64,000 nt of DNA from Pristionchus mayeri (GCA_036245805.1 BTRK01000002.1:682001-746000), one strand, 5' to 3'. Shown: positions 25,037 to 36,772, counted from the stretch's first letter. Numbers and translations: made by a program. The notes: generated by a model from the letters alone, not told the origin.

Positions 25037-26305
25037 ATGGCTCGAATTGCCGCAGCTCTTATCCTTTTATCGACTGTTTTGTCCACTTTCGCAGGTCAGT
25101 TCCGCATCTGATATGTCAAAATTCTGATATGTCAAAAAAACTCGAGCAATTTAAGCGGTTTCTAATTGAGTGAGCATGAGGATTGTTTTCCAATTACAGG
25201 AGTATCAAAAAAAGATTTGCTCGATGAGTTGGCCTTCAAACAGATTTCCAGGTGAGTCAAAGTAGCATTCTTAGGTAGTCGACGTCCCGACATTTGCGCA
25301 CACATGTGTTAAATTAGGGGTGAAATCAAAATCGATTTGTGGAGTTGTTTTTGCTCATCGCTCCTAAGGTTTACTCACACGTTCTGACATTCCGAAAACA
25401 CGTTGTGGAGTTCTGGGAAATCTCAAAAATCTAGCAATCGTCTGACTCTCTTCAGTTTGCACGCTCTCTCGTCTCTCTGACCGGAAAAACGAAGAGAGTC
25501 AGACGATTGCTCTCAAAATCTCACGTTCAGGAGCACTTTCGACTCTCGCATTCATCAGAAAGTGAAGCCGATCGGATTCGTCGGCGATAAGTGAGTTTCA
25601 CGCGGGTTTTTATGCAAATGCTAGTCACGAGCACAAATCGATCGTGAATCGCATCATTAAAAACGGTTAAATATCGATTTTTTCGAAATGTTGAGTGCAA
25701 TGGCTATAGAAAAAATATAATGGGAGCTTGAAAAGCTAAAAGATATGAAAAATCAAATCGAGGCCTATCTGGCCGCGGATTCTCGATCACGTCGAAAGCT
25801 CGGCCGAGTTGTTCTTCGACGATGACAACTTCGCTTATCGAGTGAGTAAATTATTTTGCTTTGACTCTTTATTTATATTTCACTGCTGATGCTGATTGCG
25901 ATTGGCAGCTTAACCTTGAGAGAGTATGTTAATAATAATAATAATAATTCGTCAACATGTAATACGCTAAGATGATTATGAGTATATTTTACAAGCAATT
26001 TATAGGCATGATGAAATTATGTCATATCTAGATGACAACGGGGTATGCTGTTTCACATGCATCGTCATACGCATTTCAGACCAATCACGTCGGCCCTGAG
26101 CATATGATCCGGTACCTCGACTCGAAGGACAAATTCGACAAGGTGAATATATTATTTTTCAATGGCCATTTATGTATTTTCGGTTCTTCAATTCATCGAC
26201 CGCACACTGGACAAAACCGAATCAAGATAATAAATAACAACTTAATAAATAATATTTATTTTTAATTTCCATTCGAATTACTTCTTACCAATGACTCTTT
26301 AGTGA
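25037..26305 (+). CDS. Small secreted protein of unknown function
   Basis: Exons 25037-25094, 25200-25251, 25531-25590, 25763-25841 and 26080-26142 join in phase. The N-terminus is a clear signal peptide (MARIAAALILLSTVLSTFA). The mature part is charged and lacks cysteine, with DLLDELAFKQI and an acidic-aromatic stretch ELFFDDDNFAYR. The end is uncertain. Splicing to an acceptor at 26302 gives an immediate stop (about 104 aa), whereas reading through after 26142 adds a low-complexity tail ending near AATAAA words at about 26230. I recognise no family. Intron 2 carries a family-C hairpin and intron 4 an AAT microsatellite. Confidence 0.6.
25433..25512. repeat. Palindromic mini-element, family C (deleted loop)
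   Basis: Agcaatcgtctgactctctt and aagagagtcagacgattgct are exact complements over about 20 bp. The inner stem is asymmetrical because one side of the loop is missing. Intron 2 of the small secreted protein. Confidence 0.75.
25930..25949 (+). repeat. AAT trinucleotide microsatellite
   Basis: About six consecutive AAT units inside the fourth intron of the small secreted protein gene. Confidence 0.8.
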
Positions 26306-26600
26306 CATGAACAGCACGTGATTTTTCATAGTTCACTTCATCGAACATTTTCGGAGTGGCAATATTGCGATCTTCGAAATCATGACCGTCTTCGAAAAAA
26401 TTCGTGAATAACTGTGCATTGGACTTTAAAAATATCGGGGGAGTAGATAATGATTCCACCTGCGCTATTTAGTGAAACGTGCAATAAGGAGAGATTCATT
26501 ATCAATCTTCCCAATACCCCTGGCATGAATTCAGAATTCACAGTAAAGTGAGAAATAGGGATTGTTTTAGACATTTTCCACATAGTACTTACTATTCGAC

Positions 26601-29394
26601 ATGGGCGATCTCCCGGCCTGCTCTGCCAAACGGCCTCGTCTTCAACCAGCATCTCTCGATGCCAGTGTCCCAGTGTCCACCACGATGCCTGCCTTATCGA
26701 CGCCTCTGCACTTGTCCCTGCTGGAAGGCCTGCCTAGGGATCTCATATGGGAGATCCTTGATTGCATTCCGGAGTCTCTGCTCACTATAAGACAGGTAAA
26801 CGCTTATCTGGAATTGCATGTTTGATCCGTTCATTATTATTTATGAGCGCAATAAACAAGCGTATTATCTAAATGGGTAATTTGAATAGAAACATTTCAA
26901 ACCCCGATATTTCAGACCTCCCGCATGCTCAAGTACCGCGTGGGAGAGTATTCAGTGTACAGACCGACCAATCCGCTCGTAAAAGAACTAATTTTCAAAG
27001 TAGCCTGTGGCCACCCAATGACTTGCCTGAAAAATATGGAAGAAGAAGACTCAAGAACCCGTGTTATTGTCTTCATTAGCATCAAATCTGGCTTCGAGCG
27101 GCTGTTTGGCATTCGACTCCTTCGAAATGCTCCTTTCGACGTCACTACTATTATTCAAACCCATAAATACAATGCTCATGGGGTTACTACCAGAGTAAGC
27201 CACTAATTTCATCTTCAATTGAATTTAATTTATCTACTAAGTATTAGGACCGAGAAGTATAGAGAGAAATGCTCATGTAATTTTGTCAAGAATTTCGCGT
27301 TTTATTCAAATATTTGAAAAAAATCAATTTTGCAGATCTACGAATTTATCCTCAACAGTTTCAATGTTGTGGATGACGACGACTATTACGATGCTGACGA
27401 GCTCGAATATTTGAGAAGTTGCATCGGCAAGAGCATTCCACGGGTAACGATGGACATTTGTGCACATCGCAGCGTACGCAATTTCCATTCGTATCTGATG
27501 GATGGAATTCAATTTGGAAGCCTGAACTTTTTCTCCTGTACTCTGACAAATGCTGCTAGGTAAGGAATTTTTTTTTGCTAAACGATATTCATTTTCCAGA
27601 GATTTCCTAGTCCATCTAGTCGCTACTCATTCTGTTGAACAGATCTCGCTGAGTGTGCATAAAGTTTCAGTCAATAATCCAGGTGCCTCATGTTAAAACG
27701 AACGACAAATTACAATCAATTCAGATAAACTTCTCATCGAGTTGTCCAAGCTCGTACGTTCTCTTCATGTTGATCAATCAATGAACCATAAGGAAAAGTA
27801 TAAAAATAACTCTTTTCTCGGATCCAATGATGTCGATTGGGCTTCTACCATTTTGGAAATGTTTTCGAAAAAATTAGACAAACTGCACATATCGAATTAT
27901 TGGTATCCGGAGTTCCTCTCTGCGGATGGAACCCAATTGCTCAGAGAAGTTAGTTCTATGCAAACGACTATCTGGAATATCCTAGGATAAAAAATGTAAA
28001 AAGAAATGTTTCTCTTGCTTACCGACATTCTCATGAAATGCGAGATTTTTATGCAAACGCGTTCATAAAAAAAGGATTACAGGACAGTATAAAGTCTCAC
28101 AACTGTTTTCTATTTTTCAGCGCTCGCCGTTACTTGACAAGCAGATATGGTTCCAATCTACGTGCGGAGTAAATGAGACGCCGATTGCGCATCGTGAAAA
28201 TGATCACTACATGAAAGGTGATCTTATATATCACGCCTCTCACGAGAGAACCAGGACAACCCTGGTACATTCGTAAAAGTCGATTTTGCGTTTTTGGCAG
28301 TTCTAGTGGTAATCCATGGTTCTGAATCCGATTCCGGGTCGAGCAGCTGCCTATCTCGATCTGCGACTGCAGCAGCTTGCTGCAAAGTTTTGAAACTCAC
28401 ACTTCAGACCCTCAGAAAATACCTTAAAAGTGCATCAATTAGGATGAAATTTGGCATGCAGGCATTAATAGTGATCAGTTATGACTTCCCAGAGCCATTT
28501 TGAGGTAGGTCAAAATTGCAGGGCTGAGCAGTTTTTGTTGAATAACTTTATTAGTTCGAAACATAAACATTCCAAATTTTTGCATCGTTTAGAGAATTCA
28601 ATTCTGCATCTCCATAATTTTTTTCAGATTTTTGCCATTTGGTCTTGTATGGTTTTCAACCAAAAAATAGCGAAATTGCGCGTGAAACGCCTTGCGGCGC
28701 TGCGCGCAGAGTGTGTAAGACGTGACGCTCGAGAACCAGATGTCGAGAGTTCGCCGCAAGGCGTTTCACGCGCAATTTCGCTGTTTTTGGGTTGAAAACC
28801 ATACAAGACCAAATGGCAAAAATCTGAAAAAAATCATGGAGATGCAGAATTGAATTCTCTAAACGATGCAAAAATTTGGAATGTTTATGTTTCGAACTAA
28901 TAAAGTTATTCAACAAAAACTGCTCAGCCCTGCAATTTTGACCTACCTCAAAATGGCTCTGGGAAGTCATAACTGATCACTATTAATGCCTGCATGCCAA
29001 ATTTCATCCTAATTGATGCACTTTTAAGGTATTTTCTGAGGGTCTGAAGTGTGAGTTTCAAAACTTTGCAGCAAGCTGCTGCAGTCGCAGATCGAGATAG
29101 GCAGCTGCTCGACCCGGAATCGGATTCAGAACCATGGATTACCCCTAGAACTGCCAAAAACGCAAAATCGACTTTTACGAATGTACCACGATATGGTCAT
29201 TTTGTCCCGATTCTCTCGTGAGAGGCGTGATATTATGCATTCTGTAAACAGTACAGAATAGAAATGACATTTTAGTTACCCGCTATTACACATGCTCAAA
29301 TCTCAAAATGACGCATACTTCACGATTGGAAGAACTGCCTGATCTCATTAACAATTTATCGATCCCCTTGCAAATCGTTTACGGACGCACATAA
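26601..29394 (+). CDS. F-box protein
   Basis: Probable substrate adaptor of an SCF ubiquitin ligase. Exons 26601-26795, 26916-27194, 27336-27559, 27600-27682, 27725-27948, 28121-28217 and 29252-29394; all phases match. The F-box is at about residues 37-70 (LLEGLPRDLIWEILDCIPES, then LLTIRQTSRMLKYRV). The rest resembles the weakly conserved substrate-side domain of expanded nematode F-box families. The last exon is proposed because its frame stays open for 46 codons (VQNRNDILVTRYYT...) after an AG acceptor at 29251 and keeps phase with the donor at 28218. If so, the final intron is almost entirely a palindromic element. Without that splice the protein would run into the element and stop near 28276. 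Confidence 0.75.
28228..29233. mobile_element. 1-kb palindromic (foldback) element
   Basis: Arms of about 470-480 bp, near-identical in inverse orientation, around a spacer of about 50 bp (about 28700-28750). The left arm starts atatcacgcctctcacgaga and the right ends in its complement. The right arm has one indel near 29188-29210. Flanks read TAT on both sides (possible 3-bp or TA-type duplication). No transposase; mirrored open frames on the two strands are by-products of the symmetry. It fills the last intron of the F-box gene. Confidence 0.85.
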
Positions 29395-29990
29395 ATATTT
29401 TCCCATTGCCTTAAAACATTGTCTACCTCCTTTTCGTTTAATATGAAGGCTACCTCGACAAAGCTGTGATAGTTCCCAGGATTATTAGTCACTCTCATTC
29501 CCCCTCCCTCGCATCATTCACCGATTTATGACTCCGTTGTTCGCATGAATAAAAGGTCGTCCTCTCCTCACTATTGAGGAGGTGGAGGACGTAAAGAGCA
29601 GCATATGATAACGGAGCTATCTGACCCCTGGCAGATACTGGCCAGATTATGCGATCTCTTGCAAAGCCTTCGGCGATAGACACCTTCCCTCAAAATCACA
29701 ACAATGTTTTGTACTTTATTATTGGTGCTTTTTACAACAACAATATAGAATCGTGCTTGACAGCGTGGCAGATTTCTTGTCATTGAAGGGTAGGGGCGAT
29801 CACTGGCGAGCCTGAGGGACAGTCTTCCTTTTGGCAAGTAAATCGAGTCTCTGAAAAGTAAATTTATGATAAACGCGTATGCTTACAACGAGATCGGAAT
29901 GCAAAAAATAACAAAGTAACACATGTTTTCCCTTTCAGTATAAACTATTTGGGAATTATTGTCACAATAACATACAATACATAGATAATT
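29395..29990. other. Intergenic; no confident gene
   Basis: Between the F-box stop and the stop of the next minus-strand gene. A minus-strand alternative last exon is possible near 29835 (a ttttcag acceptor followed by an open frame), but I could not choose between it and the stop at 29991. Confidence 0.35.
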
Positions 29991-31453
29991 CTAACGATAT
30001 CCACTCGCCTTTTCCAGTCCAACAACTGAGAAATTCGGGGACGACGCCTCTCCTCTGATCATCTCCGATGCCTGGATCACGAGATTGTTGCTGGAGCGAG
30101 AGATCATGCGGAGGAGAGCGGGCAGTCGGCCAGGGTTGGTCACCTGCAAATAATAAATTATTATTCTATGAAAATAATAACAATAATTACTATTATTATT
30201 TAATAGGTATTTTATCTATTACCTTCTTCGATTCCATCACCGCTGCGAAATCCTCGTACTGTTGCTTATGCACATAGCATAGCTCGTAGTGCCTTGAATT
30301 TGCAGATTTACAGTCGCGCTCATAAGTGACTGCGCACTTTTTGAATTCGTTGTAACTTTTTGCCCAGGAAAAGCATCATTCTGGCACTAAAGTCTTTTGT
30401 ACCAACTTCATTGGAGATTATTACCATGATATTTGGGCATGACGCAATTGCCCCGTTATTGCGTAGTGATGACGCAATCAATATGCACTTTTTCAAAACG
30501 GCATTATTCTTACATGGATTTTTTCCAACTCGCCAAACTTTCTGAGGTTATAGATATGCACGGGGCATACCCAGAAAAAAATTTGAAGTTGCTGCGCAGC
30601 CGCACATTTGCAGCAGTCTTGCTGCAAAAACAAGGTCTGAAATTTGGAAATCAGCTCCTAGACTAGCTAGAGACTCGATCGAAACGCCAAAATGATCGCC
30701 ATATTTACCCCTATGGCGAGAGAGTTCAGACGACGAGAGTGCGTAAACAGGTTGATTCCCGACCCTAGTATGCCTCCGAAAAACGCACGCCGCGGGCATG
30801 AAAGACGTCCAATCAATCTAAAAAGTTGGGAATCCGTCCTCCAATACATTTTGAACATTCCTATGCAAAAACCAGATTTTTGCCTAACTTTTCCCGAAAG
30901 TTATGAAAGTCCAAAATATGGTCATGCAAAAAAGTTATTTTTCATGCCCTGAGGAAAAGTTAAAAGATATCGTTTTCATATTCTCAGGATTAACTGTACT
31001 CATGATGGCGATCATTTTGGCGTTTTGATCCAGTCTCTAGCTAGTCTAGGAGCTGAAGTCCAAATTTCAGACCTTGTTTTTGCAGCAAGACTGCTGCAAA
31101 TGTGCGGCTGCGCAGCAACTTCAAATTTTTTTTCTGGGTAGGCCCCGTGCATATCTCTAACCTCAGAAAGTTTGGCTAGTTGGAAAAAATCCATGTAAGA
31201 ATAATGCCGTTTGGATTTGCAATTCTGCTTGTCACGCACATTCAAGCACTACAGAACACTACAGAAATTAAAATACTTATCAATTAATCGCTCCTTTTGC
31301 TTGAGAGAAGACAGATTACACTGGGCTACATGAATGAGGAACGTACCACTGAACGATGCCTCCGTTCGACTTCGAAAGCCATGTGTAGTAGTACTGGGGA
31401 ATAAGTTCGAAGCAGAGTTCAAGTGATTGAATTGTTAGTCTCGCCCTTTTCAC
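29991..31453 (-). CDS. Unrecognised protein, three 3' exons (5' part missing)
   Basis: Exons 31347-31453, 30223-30292 and 29991-30143 join in phase with good GT/AG sites and encode about 110 residues ending EKASGYR-stop. The protein reads LELCFELIPQYYYTWLSKSN, then HYELCYVHKQQYEDFAAVM and RLPALLRMISRSSNNLVIQA. I do not recognise the family. The first exon opens with an acceptor at 31454, so an upstream exon is required. What lies immediately upstream is the 172-bp satellite array, so the gene is either broken by it or continues beyond 36.7 kb. The intron 30293-31346 contains a foldback element. Confidence 0.6.
30497..31212. mobile_element. Foldback element with about 207-bp arms
   Basis: Arms 30497-30703 and 31006-31212 are inverse copies. 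Outer ends are aaacggcattattcttacat and its complement; inner ends are acgccaaaatgatcgccat and its complement. The spacer is about 300 bp. The arms contain gcagcagtcttgctgcaa-like mini-palindromes. No ORF of its own. Unrelated in sequence to the 28228 palindrome but with the same architecture and intronic position. Confidence 0.8.
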
Positions 31454-31483
31454 CTGTAATATCGAACCTTAGAAAATATTGTT

Positions 31484-32011
31484 TGGGCATACTCAGCGTC
31501 TGCCAGTCACGACTCGATTTCGCATTCGATGAGATAATGAACAGGGTTTGCTATGAAAATATGTTAGAACATAGTATTCTCGTTATTCTTTATTTATCTG
31601 GAGAAACGTTGATGGTTAGAATTCATGTTATGGCAACTCAGAGGTTCTGATGCGTGGGCATACACAGCGTCTGCCAGTCACGACTCGATTTCGCATTCGA
31701 TGAGATAATGAATAGGCTTTTGCCATGAAAATATGTTAGAACATAGTATTCTCGTTATTATTTATTTATCTGGAGAAACGTTCATGGTTAGAATTCATGT
31801 TATGGCAACTCAGAGGTTGTGATGCGTGGGCATACTCAGCGTCTGCCAGTCACGACTCGATTTCGCATTCGATGAGATAATTAATAGTCTTTTGCTATGA
31901 AAATATGTTAGAACATATTATTCTCGCTATTCTTAATTTATTTGGAGAAAAGTTCATGGTTAGAATTCATGTTATGGCAACTCAGAGGTTGTGATGCGTG
32001 GGCATACTATA
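31484..32011 (+). repeat. 172-bp satellite array, left part (3 units)
   Basis: Three monomers with the marker ctgccagtcacgactcgatt at 31500, 31671 and 31843, a period of 171-172 bp. Each unit also has tatgttagaacata and tggttagaattcatgttatg. The array is interrupted at about 32011 by the retrotransposon and resumes at 35653. Confidence 0.95.
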
Positions 32012-32340
32012 TATTTTATATTTTATCTACGCTCGGCGGCGCAACGAAAGACGAATAATTACTTATGTGTTATGATACAAGAGAGTTGACTCTCCTCACA
32101 CTGAGGTCGAATACGATAGGAAGGGGGGAATGAGGGGGAAGGAGGTGCAATCGTAAAATGCGAAGATCCAATCGGCTGGTCTCATCTGTCTTCGTCTGTT
32201 CTGATGGGGAGTTTTATCGAGGAGGAGGCACTCGAGGTAGACCAGGTAGACTCTGCTCCGAGATCCAGCGTCAGGGGATCTCTAAAGGGGGGAGGGGGTG
32301 AGAATGAAGTAATGTGGTAAGGTAGTGGAAGGAGGGAATA

Positions 32341-35270
32341 CTATTGGAAAATATATTTCCGAAAATCAAATTCTAGAGTTATCAATCTCTTCTTGAAGAC
32401 AGGGATGCTGGGGGATGACAATACATGGGTGGGGAGAGCGTTTAAAATCCTAGCAACTCTACGAGAAAAACAATGATATCGAGGTGTGGATTTGGTTTTC
32501 TCAATATAGATTCCAAAGTTGTTGGTCCTTTCTCTGAGGGGAGCAAACAGGAAAAATTTAATTCTATCGAGTATGGTGTCTCCATACATGATCCTACGGG
32601 CCAGGACTAGATCATAAGTGACTCTCCTCTCAAAAAGCGCTTGAAGACCGAGGAAGAACAGACGTTGAGAGTAGGAGGGAAGACCAAGAGGATATGATGG
32701 AGATGGAAAGCATCTATAGTATAGAATACGAGTGAATTTCTCTTGTATTTTCTCAAGCTTCTGACTCTGTTTCTTGATATGAGGGTTCCAGAAGGGGCAA
32801 GCGAATTCAATGTGAGGGAGAACATATGTTTTAAAGCATTTGATAAGGATAGTGGGATCATTAACGGATACAGCACGAAGCATAATATGCATGACAGTGG
32901 TGGCTTTTTTTACACGATCATCAATACTGGCAGAGTTATTTAGGGTGGGCAGTACTTGGACGCCGAGATCGCGTTGTTGAGGGACTTGCTCGAGGATAAC
33001 ATTATTAATGAGATAATGAGGAGCAAGAGAAGAACCTATGTGGAGATGTGTGCATTTAGATTCGGAGAGAGATAATTGATTGGATACAGTCCATGAATAG
33101 ATAGCATCTAGGGCATACTGTAATTGGGCAGTGCGAGAGGCTTTATTTTTAATAGAATAGGAAACATAAATCTTAATGTCATCTGCATATGCTTTCACAA
33201 ACACATCGGGGAAGGGAGCAATGACATATGTAATATCAGATATATAAAGAGAGAATAGAATAGGCCCTAGTACAGATCCTTGTGGTACGCCGGAGAGAAC
33301 AGGGAAGGACTTAGATACGGTAGTACCTAACCTTACGGAGAAGTGCCTATCCGTTACAAAATCAGAGATCCAATTTAGAAGGTTACCATTAATACCATAA
33401 TGCAAGCATTTAGAGAGAAGTTTAGGGAAAGGGACGGTGTCAAATGCACGAGAGAAGTCGAGGTAAATAACATCAGTTTGTTCTTTACGAGAATGAGCGA
33501 GAGTCCAGTCATTTTCACAGTCCACAAGGTTAGTAAGAACAGAGGCACCGGATCGAAAACCATGTTGGTAATTAGGGATGATATTGGAACGGTAAAGGTA
33601 AGGGGCAAGCTTATGTTTGACAAGGCGTTCCATTGTTTTAGAGGCAGGAGATAGTATGGCAATAGGGCGATAAGAATCGGGTGACTGGGGATTCTTATTT
33701 GGTTTGGGAATTGGGGTAATGAGTGAGAATTTCCATAATGATGGGACAGTGCCAGTTTCCATACTAATATTGAAGATATCACATAGGGGGAGGGAGAGGG
33801 CACGTGCACATTTACGAAATACAATCTGAGGAATGTTATCATGACCCGTAGAACATGATGGGGAGAGCTGCTTTAAAGCCTTATGCACGTCATGGGAGAA
33901 GAAAGATACATTTCTTAGATATGAATGAGAGGGGTGAGATGGAATGGAGGGTACTAATCCGTCATCAAGTGTGAAGTGAGAAGCAAAACGGGATGCGAGA
34001 GTATTTGCTATATCTAAGGTACTAGTTGCGATATTTCCAAAGGAATCAATAAGTTGTTTGGGGATGGATGGCTTCGGTTGGGTAAGGGTACGGATGTGAC
34101 GGTAGAGATCTTTAGTGTTTTTTAGTTTTTTATGTTCGCAAAATTGGTTCCATTTTTTAATTTGGAATAATAGATCTCTACTGCACTTCTCGTATTGAGG
34201 GCGAATTGAGAGTAAATTATACTTTGTGAACAGAGAATTTCGGTGTTTAATTAGCTTTCGGATATGAGGGGGATAAGAATGGGTAGCAGGCTTAGGGCAG
34301 TGATACGGTACGAAAAGATCAATCGCGTGGTGGATTACAGAGACAAAGTTAGAATACATGTTCTCAGGGTCAGGAGCTTGTGAAAATGTTGTAAACCAGT
34401 CGAAGGTGAGAAGGAAGGACGAGAGGTGGTCATAGTTGGCGCGAGCGAAATCTCTAACTAACGATTGAGCGGGAGGGAGGCATCTTGAATCAATTGAGAA
34501 GGATATACCAAAATGATCGGATGTAGGAAAGGAGGGAATTACAGAGGGGTTGTGTACTATGGATGAATCACTAGCAAGTAGCCAATCAATGCATCGATCT
34601 ATCCTAGTGGGACTACGGATTAGATGGCTGAGGTCGGAAGTAGAAACGAAGGAGTGAAGTGATTGTTCTGTGGCTGGAATGGTACTGGAAATGATGTCGC
34701 TATTGAAATCTCCTATGAATATGATTGGGTGGGGACTGGTGGTAAGAAGGTCTGAGAGACCATCAACGAGGTTTTCCGTCTGGGTCGTACTGTAGCTAGG
34801 AGGTAACACAACACAAAGACGAATGAAAGAGGACGAGGAAGTGAGCAAATCAATGGAGAGGGATTCAAGACTACTATGGATGGAACCGAGGATAGAGTAG
34901 TGAAAATGGTCACGAAGTACAATAAGTGTACCGCCTCCACGGCCATTGGAGCGATCACGTCTAATAGCATGATATGGTAGATCAGCGATTATCAATGAGG
35001 TAGGAATACGAGAGGTCAGCCATGATTCGGTGATAAACACAATGTCTGGTTGTTCAACCTTTAGAATAGAGTGAAAAAATGGTAGCTTATTGACTAATGA
35101 TCGGGCGTTGTAATAGAGACAAGAAATCTTTGGCAGAATATCAGAGGAAGGAGTGGAGGGGGAATCGTATTGAGAAACTAAGCTGGGATAAACAGTTTGG
35201 GTCGAGGAAGGGGGAGTTATTGAAGAAAGCGAGGAGAGGATAGGGGGAGGTCTGCAGGGGGATCCTAGTT
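32341..35270 (-). CDS. Retrotransposon ORF2: endonuclease + reverse transcriptase
   Basis: Open for about 970 codons with no stop. The N-terminal region holds an apurinic-like endonuclease: YYNARSLVNKLPFF, ITESWL, FIGDFNSD and a SDHFGISF motif. The middle holds reverse transcriptase: IYLDFSRAFDTVPF, GVPQGSVLGPILFSLYISDI and catalytic AYADDIKIYV. A C-terminal extension typical of CR1/jockey-type elements follows. The first in-frame ATG is at 35040, but similarity (the YYNARSL motif) starts upstream and the frame overlaps the end of ORF1, so translation probably initiates earlier or by re-initiation. The intact frame implies recent mobility. Confidence 0.92.
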
Positions 35271-35652
35271 TCCCTTCATCTCCTTGCTAGCTGTCTTCGC
35301 CTTGAATGCCTGTACCTCTTCCTTATTCATGAGAACTCCAGCGTAGATCACCCAAATGCCCTTACCTTCCTCAATCAACTTGCGCTTCTTCTCCCTCAAC
35401 TCGTACTGCGTATGCCTCTCCTTCTCTGAGAGGGAGGGGCGAATTCGCAGTGAGGAGTACTCGCGCTGGTCCGTGATCTTCTTGCTGCGAGTGAGAAGGA
35501 GCTTCTGCGAGGAGGTGCGGGGAAGGAGGATCTTGAGAGGACGGGGTCGTCCCTCCTTCTTCTCTCCCATCCGGAAGACCGTGTCCGGACGGACTTCGAT
35601 TCCGGTGAGATCGAGGAAGCGAGTGATGTGGGCGTAGTCGGCCTCGACTACT
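35265..35652 (-). CDS. Retrotransposon ORF1, 3' part
   Basis: Encodes about 125 residues that are genuinely element-derived, ending KEMKGN-stop at 35265. Features are ADYAHITRFLDLTGIEV, then FRMGEKKEGRPRPLKILLP, SSLRIRPSLSEKERH and GIWVIYAGVLM. This layout matches short RNA-binding ORF1 proteins of nematode non-LTR elements (family knowledge). The first about 27 codons of the longer open frame (to 35732) are satellite sequence. Confidence 0.7.
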
Positions 35653-36745
35653 AAGCGTCTGCCAGTCACGACTCGATTTCGCATTCGATGAGACAATGAA
35701 TGGGCTTTTGCTGTGAAAATATGATAGAACATAATATTCTCGTTATTATTTATTTATCTGGAGAAACGTTCATGGTTAGAATTCATGTTATGGCAACTCA
35801 GAGGTTCTGATGCGTGGGCATACACAGCGTCTGCCAGTCACGACTCGATTTCGCATTCGATGAGATAATAAATAGGCTTTTGCCATGAAAATATGTTAGA
35901 ACATATTATTCTCGCTATTCTTAATTTATTTGGAGAAAAGTTCATGGTTAGAATTCATGTTATGGCAACTCAGAGGTTCTGATGCGTGGGCATACACAGC
36001 GTCTGCCAGTCACGACTCGATTTCGCATTCGATGAGATAATGAATAGGCTTTTGCTATGAAAATATGTTAGAACATATTATTCTCGCTATTCTTAATTTA
36101 TTTGGAGAAAAGTTCATGGTTAGAATTCATGTTATGGCAACTCAGAGGTTGTGATGCGTGGGCATACTCAGCGTCTGCCAGTCACGACTCGATTTCGCAT
36201 TCGATGAGATAATGAATAGGCTTTTGCTATGAAAATATGTTAGAACATATTATTCTCGCTAATCTTAATTTATTTGGAGAAAAGTTCATGGTTAGAATTC
36301 ATGTTATGGCAACTCAGAGGTTGTGATGCGTGGGCATACTCAGCGTCTGCCAGTCGCGACTCGATTTCGCATTCGATGAGATAATTAATAGTCTTTTGCT
36401 ATGAAAATATGTTAGAACATAGTATTCTCGTTATTATTTATTTATCTGGAGAAACGTTCATGGTTAGAATTCATGTTATGGCAACTCAGAGGTTCTGATG
36501 CGTGGGCATACACAGCGTCTGCCAGTCACGACTCGATTTCGCATTCGATGAGATAATGAATAGGCTTTTGCCATGAAAATATGTTAGAACATATTATTCT
36601 CGCTATTCTTAATTTATTTGGAGAAAAGTTCATGGTTAGAATTCATGTTATGGCAACTCAGAGGTTCTGATGCGTGGGCATTCGAGAAATCGAGTCTGCC
36701 AGTCACGACTCGATTTCTCGAATCGAGTCGTCACGACTCGAAGTT
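35653..36745 (+). repeat. 172-bp satellite array, right part (6 units plus junction palindrome)
   Basis: Marker ctgccagtcacgactcgatt at 35659, 35831, 36003, 36175, 36347 (one substitution) and 36519: exact 172-bp spacing. A seventh, truncated copy starts at 36696 and is shifted by 5 bp. At the right edge the array ends in a palindrome built from its own marker (ttcgagaaatcgag / ctcgatttctcgaa, 36681-36722). Confidence 0.95.
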
Positions 36746-36772
36746 CAGACTTTCTAGTAAAGCATATTTCTG

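Larger units (their letters stand above)
32012..35652 (-). mobile_element. Non-LTR retrotransposon (CR1/jockey-like) inserted in the satellite
   Basis: A 3.6-kb element on the minus strand with ORF1 (5'-truncated) and a full ORF2. The 3' end at about 32012 has a short AT-rich tail (ataaaatataaaatata) instead of long poly(A). The satellite reads ..gggcatac before it and ..aagcgtctgccag after it, so the insertion lies within one monomer with almost no satellite lost. The 5' truncation falls inside ORF1. Confidence 0.85.

Noticed and set aside
28481..28970. Two mirrored open frames of 104 codons on opposite strands, plus a second mirrored pair of 69 codons
   Set aside because: They are the same sequence read from the two arms of the palindromic element. 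Symmetry, not coding selection, produces them.
33400..33842. Additional ORFs on both strands within 32.3-35.0 kb
   Set aside because: Shadows of the long retrotransposon ORF2.
31484..36745. Considered as a CRISPR array
   Set aside because: The repeats are tandem 172-bp monomers without unique spacers, in a eukaryotic genome.
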